Below are positions 11,190-23,157 of a stretch of DNA of 64,000 nucleotides, piece by piece (positions within the stretch are counted from its first letter, which is position 1; each line of letters begins with the position of its first letter). This DNA comes from Notamacropus eugenii (Eukaryota > Chordata > Mammalia > Diprotodontia > Macropodidae): assembly GCF_028372415.1 (NCBI RefSeq), contig NC_092873.1:348649390-348713389 (forward strand), in the 5' to 3' direction. The position numbers and the translations under genes are program-made. The notes under the pieces are model-generated. The model had not been told where the DNA came from. It did not search any database and was given only the letters and a program-made list of their open reading frames with translations.

Positions 11190-11690
11190 CTTTTGACCCA
11201 CTGATATTCCTGTAAGGCCTAAAGAACGAAGAAAGGGGCCCAAATGCACAAAAAGATAGTCGCTCATTTTCGAGGTGACAAAGAACTGGAAACTAAGGGA
11301 GTACCCATCCATTGGGAAACAGCTGAACAAGTTACAGCGCATGAGTATAATGGAATACTCTTATTGCTACAAGAAACAGTGAAGGGGATGGTTTCAAAGA
11401 AAATTGGGAAGATGTGTATGAACTGATGAAGAGTGAAAGGAACAGTAATTTATAGAAAAACAATAATCTTGTAAAATCAAACAACTCTGAGAGACTTAGG
11501 AATTCTTATCAGGGTAATGACTAACCATGATTCAGAGGCTTAGTGAGGAAACATACCACCCATCTCCTGATAGACAGATGAAAGGTTCAGAATGCAGAAT
11601 TTAAATTTTTTGTCATTTCCAATATGAAAATTAGTTTGCTTGACTACACATATTTATAACAGGGATTTTTATTTTTCTTTCTCATTGGGG
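11190..11690 (+). mobile_element. LINE-1 3' end fragment, sense
   Basis: It contains the marsupial L1 tail signature in order: AAGAACTGGAAACTAAGGGA, GGGAAACAGCTGAACAAG, ATAATGGAATACTCTTATTG, GTATGAACTGATGAAGAGTG, and a T-rich terminus near 11670-11690. It is a 5'-truncated dead copy. Confidence 0.75.
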
Positions 11691-12239
11691 AGGTATAAGT
11701 AGATAAAGGCAGATTTTTGCTGATAGAAAAAGAAATTTCAGTTAAAAAAAAAGAAACCACATAGTCCCTGGCACAAAGTAAGTACTTAAAATGCTTATTG
11801 ATCAGTTATTTCATTTAAGTTTCATCACACCCCCCATTTTGCAGAAACAGATGCTTACAAATGTTGACTTTTGCATTCTGACTCTGTGCTTAGACAGCCT
11901 TGTCAGAGTTCCTGTAAAGAACCTATGGATATCACATCTGGAACACTACCTTTTCAGAAGGTAGGACAATTCAGTTGAAGTGTTTTTTGAACCGGGTGCC
12001 ACTAGGGATACCAGCTTGCATCTATCAGGCCTACAATCTCCACAAGGAGTTTATAATCTAGTGTTAAAGCAAGCTGACTTTAGTTCCACTTTGGGATGCC
12101 TTCTGTGAAGCTGTCCTTGAGTAATTTAGACACTGTGATGGAATTTGGAGGGGTCTGACCCAGCCAAGGAAAGAGGCCCAAGTCCCCTGATTCCTTTAGG
12201 AGACATATTCCTGGAGGTCAGGGCTTAGAATTAAGAAAT

Positions 12240-12462
12240 GATAACGGTCATTTATTGAGTATCTACTATGTGCCATACCCTATGAAAAGGGCATTACAAA
12301 TATTATCTCACTTCATCCTCACAACAAAATGGGAGGTAGGTAGTGTTATTACCCCATTTTACAGATGGTGGAAGAGGTTCAGTGATTTGCCCAGGGTCAC
12401 ATAGCTAGTCAGGTTTTGCTGACTCCAGGCTCAGCACTCTATTTCACCCCCTATCTGCCTCT
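12240..12462. repeat. MIR/THER-type SINE, nearly full length
   Basis: The order of motifs is TATTGAGTATCTACTATGTG, TATTATCTCACTTCATCCTC, CCCCATTTTACAGATGG, GATTTGCCCAGGGTCACA, then TGACTCCAGGCTCAGCAC. This is the reverse-strand view of a MIR-family element with its L2-like tail. Confidence 0.8.
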
Positions 12463-13129
12463 AATTTGTTTAATTGTTTCTCTCTGCAGATTTATATCTA
12501 CCAACTATCCTTGGTTCTACACATCATCCTTCCCTCCTCTCTCCCTTTGCCGCCTGACCCCCTACCACATCCAGCTGCTCTTCCAAATCCTCCCCATGCT
12601 TCCTTCTCTCTTGTGGTCAGTCCTTCCATATCCAGTTTCTGAGTTTTAGTTTTTGCATTCCCAATGTCAGATATCCAAGGGTGGAATATTAGCAAGTCTC
12701 CCCTGCCTTTAGTCTCCCTTCATCTGACACACACAGGCCAAAAAGTAATCTCCCTGAAATGCTGCTTTGCACAGCAAGCCCCACCTTCCCCACCCTCAGC
12801 CAAGTGATAAAAACTCCTCTAGTCAAGGGCCCAGAGAACACTGACCTCCAGGATAGTAAGTGCTCACTGTGTATTGATGACAGATGATAAGTTTACAGGC
12901 TGAGCTACACAGCTCTGCGAGAGCAAGACTCCCTAATTATACAAGAGGCACCCTGGAAACAGAGTAACAAAAACGACCCCAAAAACCTGGGTTCAGATCC
13001 TGCCTCTTGACACCTACTGGCTATAATGCCCAGGGCAAGTCCCATAAACTCTCAGTGCCACTGACTCTCTGAGACTCAGTTATGGTAAGCAGCAGATCTG
13101 AGTTCATTTTAATGGATTATAAATGAACT

Positions 13130-13725
13130 GGTGGAAGGAACCTCAGGGATTATCTCATCCAGCTCCCTCATTTTACAGAAGTAAAATAAATGAGGCCTAA
13201 AGAAGGGAAAGGCCTTGTCTTAGGCCACATGAATAATTAGGGTCAGAGGTGGAATTTCAACCCAGTCCTCTGATTCCATAATCAATGTACTTTTCCCTCA
13301 GTTGTCCAAGAAAGTCACAGGCCCAGGCCCTCCCCCCTCCCCCGCAAAAAATGTTTTTAACAGATGAGGAAATTGGGACACAAGTTATGATTTCTCCAGG
13401 GTCACACAGTCAATAGATGTCATTGGCAGGTTTGGGGGGGCGGGGTTGTTTTGGTTTTTTCCATTTCCAAGGCAGCTTGTAGGTTCAGTGGATAGAGCTC
13501 TGGGACTAAAGTCCAGAAGATCTGAGTTCCAGTTTGACCTTTGGCACTGACTGTGTGACCCTGAGTAAGTCACTTTGAAGCTGTCTACTTCAGTTTCCTC
13601 ATCTGTAAAATGGGAATGATAGCAATAATACTTACCTCCTGAGGTTGCTGTGTGAGGATTAAGTGTAAGCTTTTAACACAGTGCCTGGCACATAGTAGGC
13701 ACTCTATCAGTGTTAGTTATTTTTA
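13130..13725. repeat. Cluster of MIR fragments, one nearly complete in sense
   Basis: 13130-13300 and 13353-13420 are reversed MIR pieces around TTTTACAGA and GGGTCACACAG. 13475-13725 is a sense copy running from GTTCAGTGGATAGAGCTCTG through TGTGTGACCCTGAGTAAGTC and TTCCTCATCTGTAAAATGGG to the tail GTGCCTGGCACATAGTAGGC. Confidence 0.75.
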
Positions 13726-13851
13726 GCTGTTTTTAATGGCTTTCAGACTTTCAAGGGGATTGTCCTTTCTACTTAGATCTTCTAACCACAAGAGTAGGAC
13801 TTTTGGAATTACACACTGTCTCTAAATTTGGATTTGTCAGAAGGGCTAGAG

Positions 13852-14421
13852 CAGAGGTTCCCAAAGTGAGCTCTGGAATGATGAGGGGGCAGTAATAGCC
13901 TTGGATGCCACTGGGGAGCCTTGAATAAAAATAAGGGAAAGACAGAAGCATAAGGAAAGAAGAGAAGAAAAATGTGAAAAACTGTACATTTTATCTGTTG
14001 TGTGAGAGTTAAAGTTGTAGTGATTACATTATTTTCCAAATAAACACACAAAATCCAAGTTATACCTGATCAGTGGTCAAGTGCGCCGACAGGTCTTAAC
14101 AGGCAAGCATTGGCAGGTGAGTGTGTCTTGCATTGTTGGGAAGTCCAGCATGCATCAGCAGAAATATGACTTGTTTACGATGTGATACTGTATAGTTACA
14201 TGATTTAATATTGTGTCATCAAAATTTCAATGCAGGAAAAACCTCACAAATTTACAAAAAATTACTAAATTTAAGGTGTGTCATTTTTTAAAATTATGTA
14301 TTTTTGGAATGACACAAATTTAAAAAAACTTAAAAGGTTAAAAAGAATAGATTTCCAGGGAGGCGTTGAGTAATTTTTTTTGAAAAGGGGACAGTAGGCC
14401 AAATAAATTTGGGGACCTCTG
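13852..14421 (+). mobile_element. hAT-type non-autonomous transposon with terminal repeats and 8-bp target duplication
   Basis: The left end reads CAGAGGTTCCCAAA and the complement of the right end reads CAGAGGTCCCCAAA. The flanking 8-mers GGCTAGAG and GACTGAAG differ only by three transitions, and the left one fits the CTAGA-type hAT target preference. The 570-bp interior is AT-rich with no coding frame. This is a whole but decayed element whose autonomous relative is not in the window. Confidence 0.75.
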
Positions 14422-14494
14422 GACTGAAGCTTCCCAGAGAAAGATACCCATTGAAAGTTGGGCATTAAAAATGGTCTTTCAGAAATTACTCATA

Positions 14495-14735
14495 TATATG
14501 GTGACATAATGGATAGAGGGCCAAGCCTGAAGTCAGGAAGGTTCATCATTCAAATATGGCTTTAGACACTTAATAGCTGTGTGACCTGGGCAAGTCACTT
14601 AACCCAATTTGCCTCCGTTTCCTCATCTGTAAAATGAGCTGGAGAAGGAAATAGCAAACCCCTCTGGTATCTTTGCCAAGAAAACCCCAGATGAGGTCAT
14701 AAAGAGTCAGACATGACTGAACAACAACTGAAATG
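14495..14735 (+). mobile_element. Marsupial tRNA-derived SINE, sense
   Basis: It shows ATAATGGATAGAGGGCCAAG at the head, GTGTGACCTGGGCAAGTCAC, TCCTCATCTGTAAAATGAGC, CTTTGCCAAGAAAACCCC and a terminal CTGAACAACAACTGAA. All motifs of the family are present in order. Confidence 0.85.
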
Positions 14736-15284
14736 GTTTAATCTATGGAAACCACATTAATGAAAATGTATTATCATTTGATTTGCTGCCGAAGTGGGAG
14801 AACTTTCCATAGGATTAACAGCTGAAGCCTCTTGTCTCCTCCTATTAGAGTATGACCTCCTTGAGAGCAGGGAATGTGTCTGTTTTTCTATCAGTATGCC
14901 TAGGGGTTTGTACATTTAATTGCAGTATAGGCACTTAATAACTCTCTTTCATTCATTGGTATACTTCTCCCCATCTGTACAGACCCTGTTCTTTCTCTAA
15001 ACCCCTAAAAACCAACCTCCAGCTACAGAATTTTCAGCTGTGTTTCTGTGTATTTTGTGGATCATGATATCTTCCCATCAGACTGGGAGGTTCCCAGTGG
15101 CAGGGACGTTGTTTCGTCTGTTGAATAGGGAACTCCTTGAAGGCAGAGACCTTACAGGGCTTGGTGGAAAAGAGTATTGGATTTAGATATTAGGCAAGCC
15201 CTGGTGAGAATCCTTGGCCTGTACCCCTTATTCTTTGTGTGGTCTGGGGCAGGCCACTTAATCCCTTGAGGCTTTACACAGCAT

Positions 15285-16400
15285 TATCATTCAGGCCGTT
15301 ATTACCTCTCACCTAAACTATTACAATAACCTGCACTGTGTCCTGGGCCATCTCCAGTCGTCTACATCTATATCTTGCTCCCAGACTCCAATGACTAACA
15401 GAAAGAGTGAAGCTGATGACTTTGCCTCACTTAAATCCAATTCACTTGCAAGTCAAGACATTGCCCTCCTGGTGTCACTGGTCCTCTTCAAGAAAGGACA
15501 CACAACAAGAATAGCCTACTAATTGATCTTCCTGTGTCACACTTCCTTTCGACAATCCATCCTCAGCCCCTCCAAAAATGACATTCCTAAAGCATAGGTG
15601 TGACCACTGCCCTGCTCAATAAACTCTAACGGCTTTTTATTTAACCTCTAGCATCAACTGGAAACTCCTCTGTTTGGCCCTTAAAACTCTTTACCATCTG
15701 GCCTCTTCTCTGTCCCCTCCGGGATCTCAACATTTGGGCCAAATCAGCCCATTTGCGGTTCTTTACACATGACATCTCTCCATCTCCCATTTCAGTGTCT
15801 TTGCCTAATGCAGAAGATTGAAAGGTAAATTCCTTGACGGTAGGAACCCATTTTACTTTTCTCTTTGTATAGAGCATTTAGCAAATGACAGGCGATAAAT
15901 AAATGCTTGATTTAAACCCTTTCCAAGCTGGCTCCAACAGATCTTTCTCATCTTCTGTGTTCATATGAGAACACACTTTTACGTTACTCCTTTCTGTTTT
16001 TCTGTAGTTGAGCTAGACTTGACTTTCTTGCTATCTGTCACACCTGACATTCCATCTCTCTCCTCTGCCTCCATCCCTTTGTAGTGACTGGGGCCCGTGT
16101 CTGGAATGCACTCCATCTTCCTGGCTCAGCCAAGTTTTCTTCTTATCTTCACTCTAGTCCTCCTACTTCACACCTTTCTGGATTCCCCTCAGCTACTAGT
16201 GCCTCTCCTCCCACCCCATTACTTTAGATTTTATGTGCTAGAGAAATATATGTATATATTTATAGTCTGTCTAGTCTATTTAGATCTACTATAAATTCCT
16301 TGAGGGCAAAGAATTTCATTTTTGTCTTTGCATTTGCACAATGCCCAACAAGTTGTAATCAATAATTCAAATCAATGTATTCATTGATTGCTTCATTTCC
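15285..16400 (+). mobile_element. L2 LINE 3' portion, sense, with an inserted SINE
   Basis: It runs from an ORF2 region (ACTATTACAATAACCTGCAC) through CTCAATAAACTCTAACGGC and TTTGGCCCTTAAAACTCT to the 3' tail near 16280-16395. A different SINE is inserted at about 15375-15520; its end (GGTCCTCTTCAAGAAAGGAC, then ACACAACAA) is the same family as the copy at 55995-56095. The LINE frame is broken throughout. Confidence 0.7.
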
Positions 16401-16497
16401 GTCACAGTAAAATGAAAGGTTTGAACTGGATCAACAAGATTCTTACCCTTTTCCCTACCAAGAATCTTTTCTGTTTGGTGAAGCCAATGGACTTATT

Positions 16498-16755
16498 TGG
16501 GACAGCTAGGTGGCGCTGCAGCAGACAGAGCACTGGGCCTGCCAGTCATGAAGACTCCTCTTCCTGAGTTCAAAACTGGCCTCAGACACTTACTGGCTGT
16601 GTAACCTAGGGCAAGTCACTTCATCCTGGTTGCCTGACTTTCCTCATCTGTAAAATGAGAAGAAAATTGCAAACTCCCCCCATATCTTTATCAAGAAAAC
16701 CCCAAATGGGGTCACTAAGAGGCAGACATGGCTGAAAAAACAACCAACAAACAAC
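16498..16755 (+). mobile_element. Marsupial tRNA-derived SINE with a CTCF-like head
   Basis: Complete copy: GGACAGCTAGGTGGCGCTGC at the head, the GTAACCTAGGGCAAGTCACT core, TCCTCATCTGTAAAATGAGA, AAGAAAACCCCAAATGGGGT, and a CAACCAACAAACAAC tail. The AGGTGGCGCTG at the head resembles the core of a CTCF site. Confidence 0.85.
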
Positions 16756-16759
16756 AAAA

Positions 16760-16900
16760 TGTATTCATTCTCAGAATAATGTTTTTAAATGCATAAAATA
16801 ATGACAGGATTACAAAGGAAACCAGTTATATTGATAGTTACCAAAATATTGTTTAAAAACAAGCTCAGGAACTCCAAGTTAAGAACTGTTGCCCTAAGCA
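16760..16900 (-). repeat. hAT-like MITE family A, reversed
   Basis: TTCTCAGAATAATGTTTTTA, then GGATTACAAAGGAAACCAGT and CCAAGTTAAGAACTG are the complements of the family A interior and end. Confidence 0.65.
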
Positions 16901-18439
16901 GACCTTTTCCTCCCAAATGGACTTGAGGATCTCTAAGGTCCCTTCCAGCTTCAAATCTGTGATTCTATGAACCAATGGTCATATTGATCATCTCCCACAT
17001 CAGACAAGGAGCTTCCTGAGAATGGGGAGTTTCTCCTCCACCAAACTGGGAGCTCTCTTACGGAAAATGACTTTATCCAAATGGAATCTGGAGATGAGCT
17101 TCCCATCCTTCTCCCTCTCTCTCTCCTAGTACAATTCATAAGAAGCTTCTATAGTACAGTTTTTTTTAAATTAGGAGAAACGGGAAGAATCAAGCATCTG
17201 CAGGCAGTTCAGCATCAGGGAATCTTCAGACATTACTGGCAGTAGTCAGCCATCCTGTCCTGTAGCTCTAGGCCCTGCCCAGACTTTTCTAGCCAGCAGC
17301 CTCCTACCCATCCCCTACTTTATCCCTGTTCTGCCCTTGGCCATCGTTATCACAAAGGCTTTATTGAGTCCACAGCCTGTAGCCCTGGGCTTTACCCACA
17401 GAGGGGAAGGGAGCAGCACACCTTTGGGGACCTTCCAGCCAGAAGATCTTCTGAATTTGAGTGCGTGAACCTGGAATCCAGAGGACTGAATATTGTATAA
17501 GATACCAGTTGGCTAAGTGAAAAGTTGATTGATACTATATACAAAGAAGAGGTCATGGCACTTCTGGTTGGTAGAGAATGGAAGGGGAAGTCAAAAGGAA
17601 TTGTTTTTTAAGTTTTTTTCAAGCTAAAAAATATTTCCATGGAGGAAGTGGGGAGGGGAGAATGGAGTGATTCTCCTGTCCTCTCTAGTTAATACAAGAA
17701 AGTTTCTTCCTTTCCTGGGTTTTTAGGAGTCCCATAAATTAAGGGGTAGGGTGTGGTGGGCTAGAAGTGGAGGGAAAATGAAGAGGGTATTCTAGCTAAA
17801 GGAAAATCTCAGAAAACTCCAGGCTTTTGGCTCAAGGCAAAGGGTAAAGAACTGGAAAAGCTGGGGGTGGATCCCAGGAGAGGTGATGAAGGGGAAAGCA
17901 CTAAGCAGGCCTGGAGGCTGAGCCAAGGCCCTGGGATGGGCAGATGACAGTCTTGGTGTGCCAGGGAGGAAAAAGAACCACTTGCAGCCAACACCATGCA
18001 CACACATGCATACCCAGACTCTCATTCTTGCACAGAACCACCCAGTCCACAGCAGACTGCGGCTGCCCCAAATGTGCACACAGATAGACACACACAAGAA
18101 GGCTGGGACAAACAGGCCTTGAGCCAGCTCCAGCCTTGGTCCACTCCTCCAGAGTTCTCGGAGGGCTTGAGCTAAAGTGGCTTATTGATACAGATCAGCT
18201 GGGAAGAAGTCTTGAAGTGCACCCCGGAGAAGGGGGTCAGCTTCTGCCACTGAGGGCCGCACCTTTTGGGAGAAGTGTGTGTTGGTGAGGCTCACATAAG
18301 AAGCTGCATCCCTGCACTAGGGGCTAGGGCAGACCTGGAGCGGGGGGCATCAAAGACTCTAAGGGGACGGGAAGGAGAGGGTATCTGCGGAAGGGCTAAG
18401 GGGCAGCGCCTCGGGAAGGGGGCTGGGGGCGAGGATCAG
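16901..18439. other. Low-repeat stretch with a minus-strand AATAAA
   Basis: Mostly single-copy sequence between the repeat block and the CpG island. A MIR-like tail lies near 16930-16975. A minus-strand AATAAA (TTTATT on plus) at 17360-17365 could end a leftward transcript. No ORF here has a recognisable domain. Confidence 0.4.
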
Positions 18440-18920
18440 TGCCAGGAGCGGGAATAGGGCGGGGCTGCCAGCTGGACGGAGGAGGGCCACCAGTCTTGCC
18501 CCGGGGGCGGTGGCCGTCCTCAGGGCTCACCCTGGCCTCCGCCGCGGCGTGACCGTGACTGTGGCCGTGACGCCACGCGCAGCTCGGACCGCCCCCTCCC
18601 CTCCTTCCCCCTAGGCTCCGCCCCGACGCCGCAGGGCCCTGCCAGTCCCTGGGCCCGGGGGAAGGGTGCTCGGCTCAGCCCCCCGCGGGAATCCCGGGAT
18701 GCCCGCCAGGATCCCGGACCCCCCGGGCAGCGCGGCCAGGAGGCCGGCCGGGGCGGGGTGGACCACGGGGTCCGGAGGCGACCTTCGCCCCAGCCCATCC
18801 CCCTCCCCCCACTGGCAGGCGGCTGTTTTCTTCGGATTTGGGCACCACCCCGGGACACCTCCCCCAATTCTTCCGAGGCTCTCGGGAGCCCGCCGGCGGG
18901 GCTCTCCCCTTCATTCCCCT
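18440..18920. promoter_or_regulatory. CpG island without an assigned gene
   Basis: Very GC- and CpG-rich, with runs such as CCGCGGCGTGACCGTGACTG and GGCCGTGACGCCACGCGC that repeat CGTGAC, a CRE half-site. On the minus strand CCAGG|GTGAGC at 18531/18530 is a strong splice donor, which would fit a first exon of a leftward transcript. It lies about 1.8 kb past the ACBD4 stop codon and about 9.5 kb upstream of HEXIM1. Its function is unassigned. Confidence 0.45.
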
Positions 18921-19116
18921 CCGCCCCACCCCCCTCCTACAGCCAAGACTTCAGAGTATTCGCATAAAACGGCTGGTCAACAAGCAGAAGGGAGGGGACA
19001 CGTCGTGGTTGGGGGTGGGGAGCTAGTGTGCGAGGCGGGGAACCCGGCCCAGCTGCCCATGCCTGCGTCACCCCACGCCCCTTGGGATGGAACCTCGCCA
19101 GAGCTGAAAGTTTCAT

Positions 19117-19130
19117 TTCTTTTAATACTT
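19117..19130 (-). terminator. Possible ACBD4 polyadenylation signal (ATTAAA)
   Basis: The minus-strand variant ATTAAA (TTTAAT on plus, 19121-19126) is the first plausible poly(A) hexamer after the ACBD4 stop. It would give a 3'UTR of about 1.2 kb that includes the TCCA microsatellite. The AATAAA at 17360-17365 is the alternative. Confidence 0.25.
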
Positions 19131-19233
19131 AAGAATCTTCTGAGCGCATGAGAACCTGAGTAGAATCCAAAGGATGGAGGGGAAATGGGATCCAAAGCAA
19201 ATTCGGTGCCTCCCCCACAGCTCCCCTTCCCTC

Positions 19234-19517
19234 CCCATCCATCCATCCACCTATCCCTCCACCTATCCATCATCCTCCATCCATCCATCCATCCATCCTC
19301 CATCATCCATCCATCCTCCATCATCCATCCATCCATCCATCCATCCTCCATCCATCCATCCATCCATCCATCCATCCATCCACCTATCCCTCCACCTATC
19401 CATCATCCTACATCCATCCATCCATCCATCCTCCATCATCCATCCATCCATCCATCCTCCATCCATCTATCCATCCATCCATCCATCCATCCATCCATCC
19501 ATCCATCCATCCATCCA
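19234..19517. repeat. Compound (TCCA)n microsatellite
   Basis: About 280 bp of ATCC/TCCA units with interspersed CCT and CTAT variants. An internal block of about 150 bp appears twice with the same order of variants, so the array has grown by larger duplications as well as by slippage. Long open frames here (Pro-Ser-Ile-His on plus, Met-Asp-Gly-Trp on minus) are artefacts of the tetranucleotide. Confidence 0.9.
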
Positions 19518-19989
19518 GTCTCTGCTGCGTCTCCAAAGCAGCCCGGAAAAGCCTCCTCAAACACTCTTCTCGCATCCACTCACTCTACTTCTCTCCCGAA
19601 CAGCTACAATAGACGCCCAGGCCCCTGCCTCAACTTGCCTGAGCTAAGGTACCTCTGGGAGGGTCCGGGATCGGGGTGGGGAATGACAGTCAGGTGGCCT
19701 GAGGCGGCTGGGGGAGGGAGCTCCTGGGAAGGTGGGAGGGAGAAATGCAGCAGCAGCAGCGATCTAGTGCTGGTGGTGTCCTGGCATCGTGGGTGCATCC
19801 TGGGATTACCCCGTGCCATCCACAGACGGGGAAAGCGAGTCATTTGCCCCCTCTTGGAGGGGAAGGGCTGCAGCCCCGAGGGGCCGCCAAGAAAGGCTGA
19901 ATTTAGTCATCCAGCACCCACCTTTACGGCAAATACTGATTAGCCATGGAATTCCAGAATATCACCTAAGAGCCAGTTCCACCGGGTAA

Positions 19990-20155
19990 TTTTACACGTG
20001 AAGAAACTGAGGCCCAAAGGAAGGGAAAAGATTTACCCAAGGTCACACGACTACTTAGTGGCATAGCTCACAGACTGAAGAAAATTAAGGGTTGGAAAGG
20101 ACCCTTAGAGATCTAGTCCGACCCTCTCATTTGACAGGTGAGGAAAACGAGGCTA
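19990..20155. repeat. MIR-type fragments
   Basis: Two adjacent pieces around GAAGAAACTGAGGCCCAAAG and GTTGGAAAGGACCCTTAGAG, both common marsupial MIR-related motifs, immediately downstream of the ACBD4 coding end. Confidence 0.55.
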
Positions 20156-20308
20156 GCTGGTGAGGTCCAAGCCCTCCCTGCTTCCCCAGGAAGGCTCAGG
20201 TGCAGTGTGGGAGACTGGGGGGAGGGGGGGACTGGGAAAGAGGAGGCACTTTCCTTCCCCCTTCCCCCATCATCTCCTCAGGCAGCAGCAGTGTCCCCTA
20301 AGGGCCAA

Positions 20309-20431
20309 TCACCTCTTCTGTCTCCGAAACTGTCGGTACAGCCACTGGACAACGAATGGCCACAGGAGGAGGAGGAGGATTGTGGGGGTAGAGAGCTCCA
20401 AGGCCCAGGGCCCCTGCTGGGATGGGGTGTT
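20309..20431 (-). CDS. ACBD4: ACBD4 coding exon 9 (membrane anchor)
   Basis: The acceptor CTTGTAG precedes 20431. Encodes residues 275-314: the hydrophobic [12 protein letters not shown] anchor and the basic RQFRRQKR end, closely matching the human tail, then TGA. Confidence 0.92.
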   Translation of the reverse strand, partial: NTPSQQGPWALELSTPTILLLLLWPFVVQWLYRQFRRQKR

Positions 20432-23110
20432 CTACAAGAGGGAAGGAGAGGGAAGGAAAGGTGGGGGAAGAGTCTAAACTCCCCTCAGTCCTTGACCCAG
20501 GTCAGCCTCTTCCCAATATCCCAATCCATTAGTTTCCCTTCCAGTCCCCTCCCCCATCACCATTTCCAGCCCAGCTTCCCCCCTCCCCCTCCCAGCCTCT
20601 GAGATGATGGAGCCAGCAAGGACAGGGCCAGGAGAAGGATATACCAACCAGGAAGACACTCAGTTAAGAGTTATTTATCCAAAATTTTTACCTGCAGCCC
20701 CAATCTTGCTATCTTTTGTATGGTGATCTTTAAAACTCTAGTTTCACATAGATGGAGGAGTGTGTGTGGGGGAGAGAGGAGGCAATTATTGGGCTCAAAC
20801 TAAGTTCAAGGCTCATTCACTACTCCTACCCCTTTTAAGGCCCTCAAACTAAACTCAGGCCCTTCTATTCTATTGAATATTTAATCTACTCTGGGGTATG
20901 AAAGCAAAGGACTTGAGCATTAGATTCAGGGATCAAGACCCAGTAGCAGTGATGAAGGAGGGTCAGTGGAGATTCTGTGCTGATGTCTAACCTAGTGAGT
21001 TGGAAAGGGTCCTTATATCAATCAAGGGATAGATGATGTTCAGTAATGAATGACTCTTTTGACCCCATTTGGGGTTTTCTTGGCAGAGATACTGGAGTGG
21101 TTTGCCATTTCCTTCTCCAGCTCATTTGATAGATGAGAAAACTCGGCAAATAGGTTAAGTGACCTGCCCAGAGTCACACGAATAGTAAGCATCCAAGGGC
21201 GGACTTGAACTCAGGTCTTCCTGACTCCAGGCCTGGCACTCCATCGGCTGTGCCATCTAGCTGCCAACTCAAGGGACAGATATGGTAAGGTTTATGGTGA
21301 AGGGACAAAGTCCCAGGGACAAAGGTAGGCCACCTCTGGCTTGGTTCCAAGGAAGAGGCAATCAGGGTCCAAAGGACAAAATGCCCTTTCCTACCATGCT
21401 TCAGCTGAGGTCGATACTTAAACCTAGAATAGCCCCCTCCCTCTTCTACACCACCATCCCTTTTGAATCCTATCTGTTAAAGCCCAGTTCAAGGGCCACC
21501 TTCTTCAGGAAGCCTTCCCTGATCTTGTACTGTATCAACCTTGACTTCCTCTGCACTCACCTAACACTGTTGTGTACCTGTAATGTATGAAGCTAATCTG
21601 TGTAAATGCCCTCATCCACTAAGGCCAGACGATGCTTTGATTGTGAGCTGACAGGTCCTCCGGTTTTGGAAGGCTATGGGGGTGGACTTCTAGTGCATTA
21701 AAAAGCCTGCTTGCCCATTGCTTGAACCAGCCTGGCTAAGTTCAGAGATGCTTGTCTGCCACCAGTTACTGAACTATGATCTATGGGGCTATAGCAAGAT
21801 TTAAAGACTTCATTAAATTTCAGACTAAGGGCAGTAACCTGGACTCCACAAACTTGTTTTTTTTTTTAAAAAACATTTTGATCACTCTTTTGGTATGATT
21901 GGTTTCTTTGTAATCTTAGGTATTTTGTGCATTTAAAAACATTCTTCTGAGAAGGAGTCTGTAAGCTTCACCATAATGCTCCTCCCCGCCAAAATTAAGC
22001 ACCTTTGTTTTAGAGGGATCAAAATTTGCATCAACTTAAGGACACAAACCCTTCCAGTATGGAAAAAGTAGTAGGATTGTCATGTTCTCCTACAAGACTA
22101 CACAGATGGGAAATGACTTACCCAAAGTCACACAGCTAATAAGTAGCATAGCAACAGACTGAAGAATATAGGTTCCATGAGGGTAAGAATGTTGCATCTT
22201 CCACAGTACTCAGCACAAGGTTTTGCAATCATTGGGCACTTAATAAAATGTTTCTTGACTTGAGCATAACTAAAATACCAGCTAGTCAGACTAGAAAAAT
22301 GGATTCCCTGGGCCAGGAGGAAGGCCGGATCACACAAAGAGCTGTCCCGCCCCCCACCTCCACATTACTGTGAGTGCAGGCTATACAACTTTTCCCCAAA
22401 CACCCTCGGGCCCAGTCCCCACATCTGTGGGAGGGATAAAATCTAATAGGAACGAGGGCAGAAAAGAACAAGCATGATGGACTAGCTTTAGAAAGACAGG
22501 TCAGGAATTTCGAGGTCCTTCCCTGAGTCCCCGGTTGCTGAAGGTCAGAATGTGATAACTATCCTTGCCTAGCTAGAAGTAACATGTTCTTGTGATTGTT
22601 TGTTGGTGTTCAGTCATGTCTGACTCTCCGTGACCCCTATATGGAGTTGTCTTGGCAAACATACTGGACTGGTATGCCATTTCCTTCTCCAGCGGATTAA
22701 GACATAGTTAACTTGACCAAGGTCACAGAGCTAGTGAGTGTCTGAGGCCAGATTTGAACTAAGAGCTTCCTAATTCCAGGTCCATGGCTTTACCCATTGT
22801 ACCACTGAGCTGTTTCCAATTGCACCCAGGTTCTAAAACTGAAACCTTTAGCAGGGAAAGGGGTGAGGGAAGGGGTAGGGGAGGTCAAGAATAAGAACTT
22901 GAGGACTTTCTACATGTAAAACAAGTCATCAACCATAAGGAGCCAGCAGAGAGGTAGGGTAGATCCCCAAGAGTCCCTGCCACTCCTTAGATTTAGCCAT
23001 CTCCTGCTTGAGGACTCTTCAAGGTCCAGATTTGGCTAGATTGGGCCTACTTTCTTCTGTAGTCAGAAGACCTCAGACAGAGACAGAGAGAGAGAGAAAG
23101 AGAAAATGTA

Positions 23111-23157
<47 letters not shown>

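Noticed and set aside
15641-15877. A 78-codon minus-strand frame
   Set aside because: It lies inside an L2 copy and is antisense to it.
19174-19943. Long Pro-Ser-Ile-His and Met-Asp-Gly-Trp open frames
   Set aside because: They are translations of the TCCA microsatellite, present in several frames on both strands, with no splice structure or domain.
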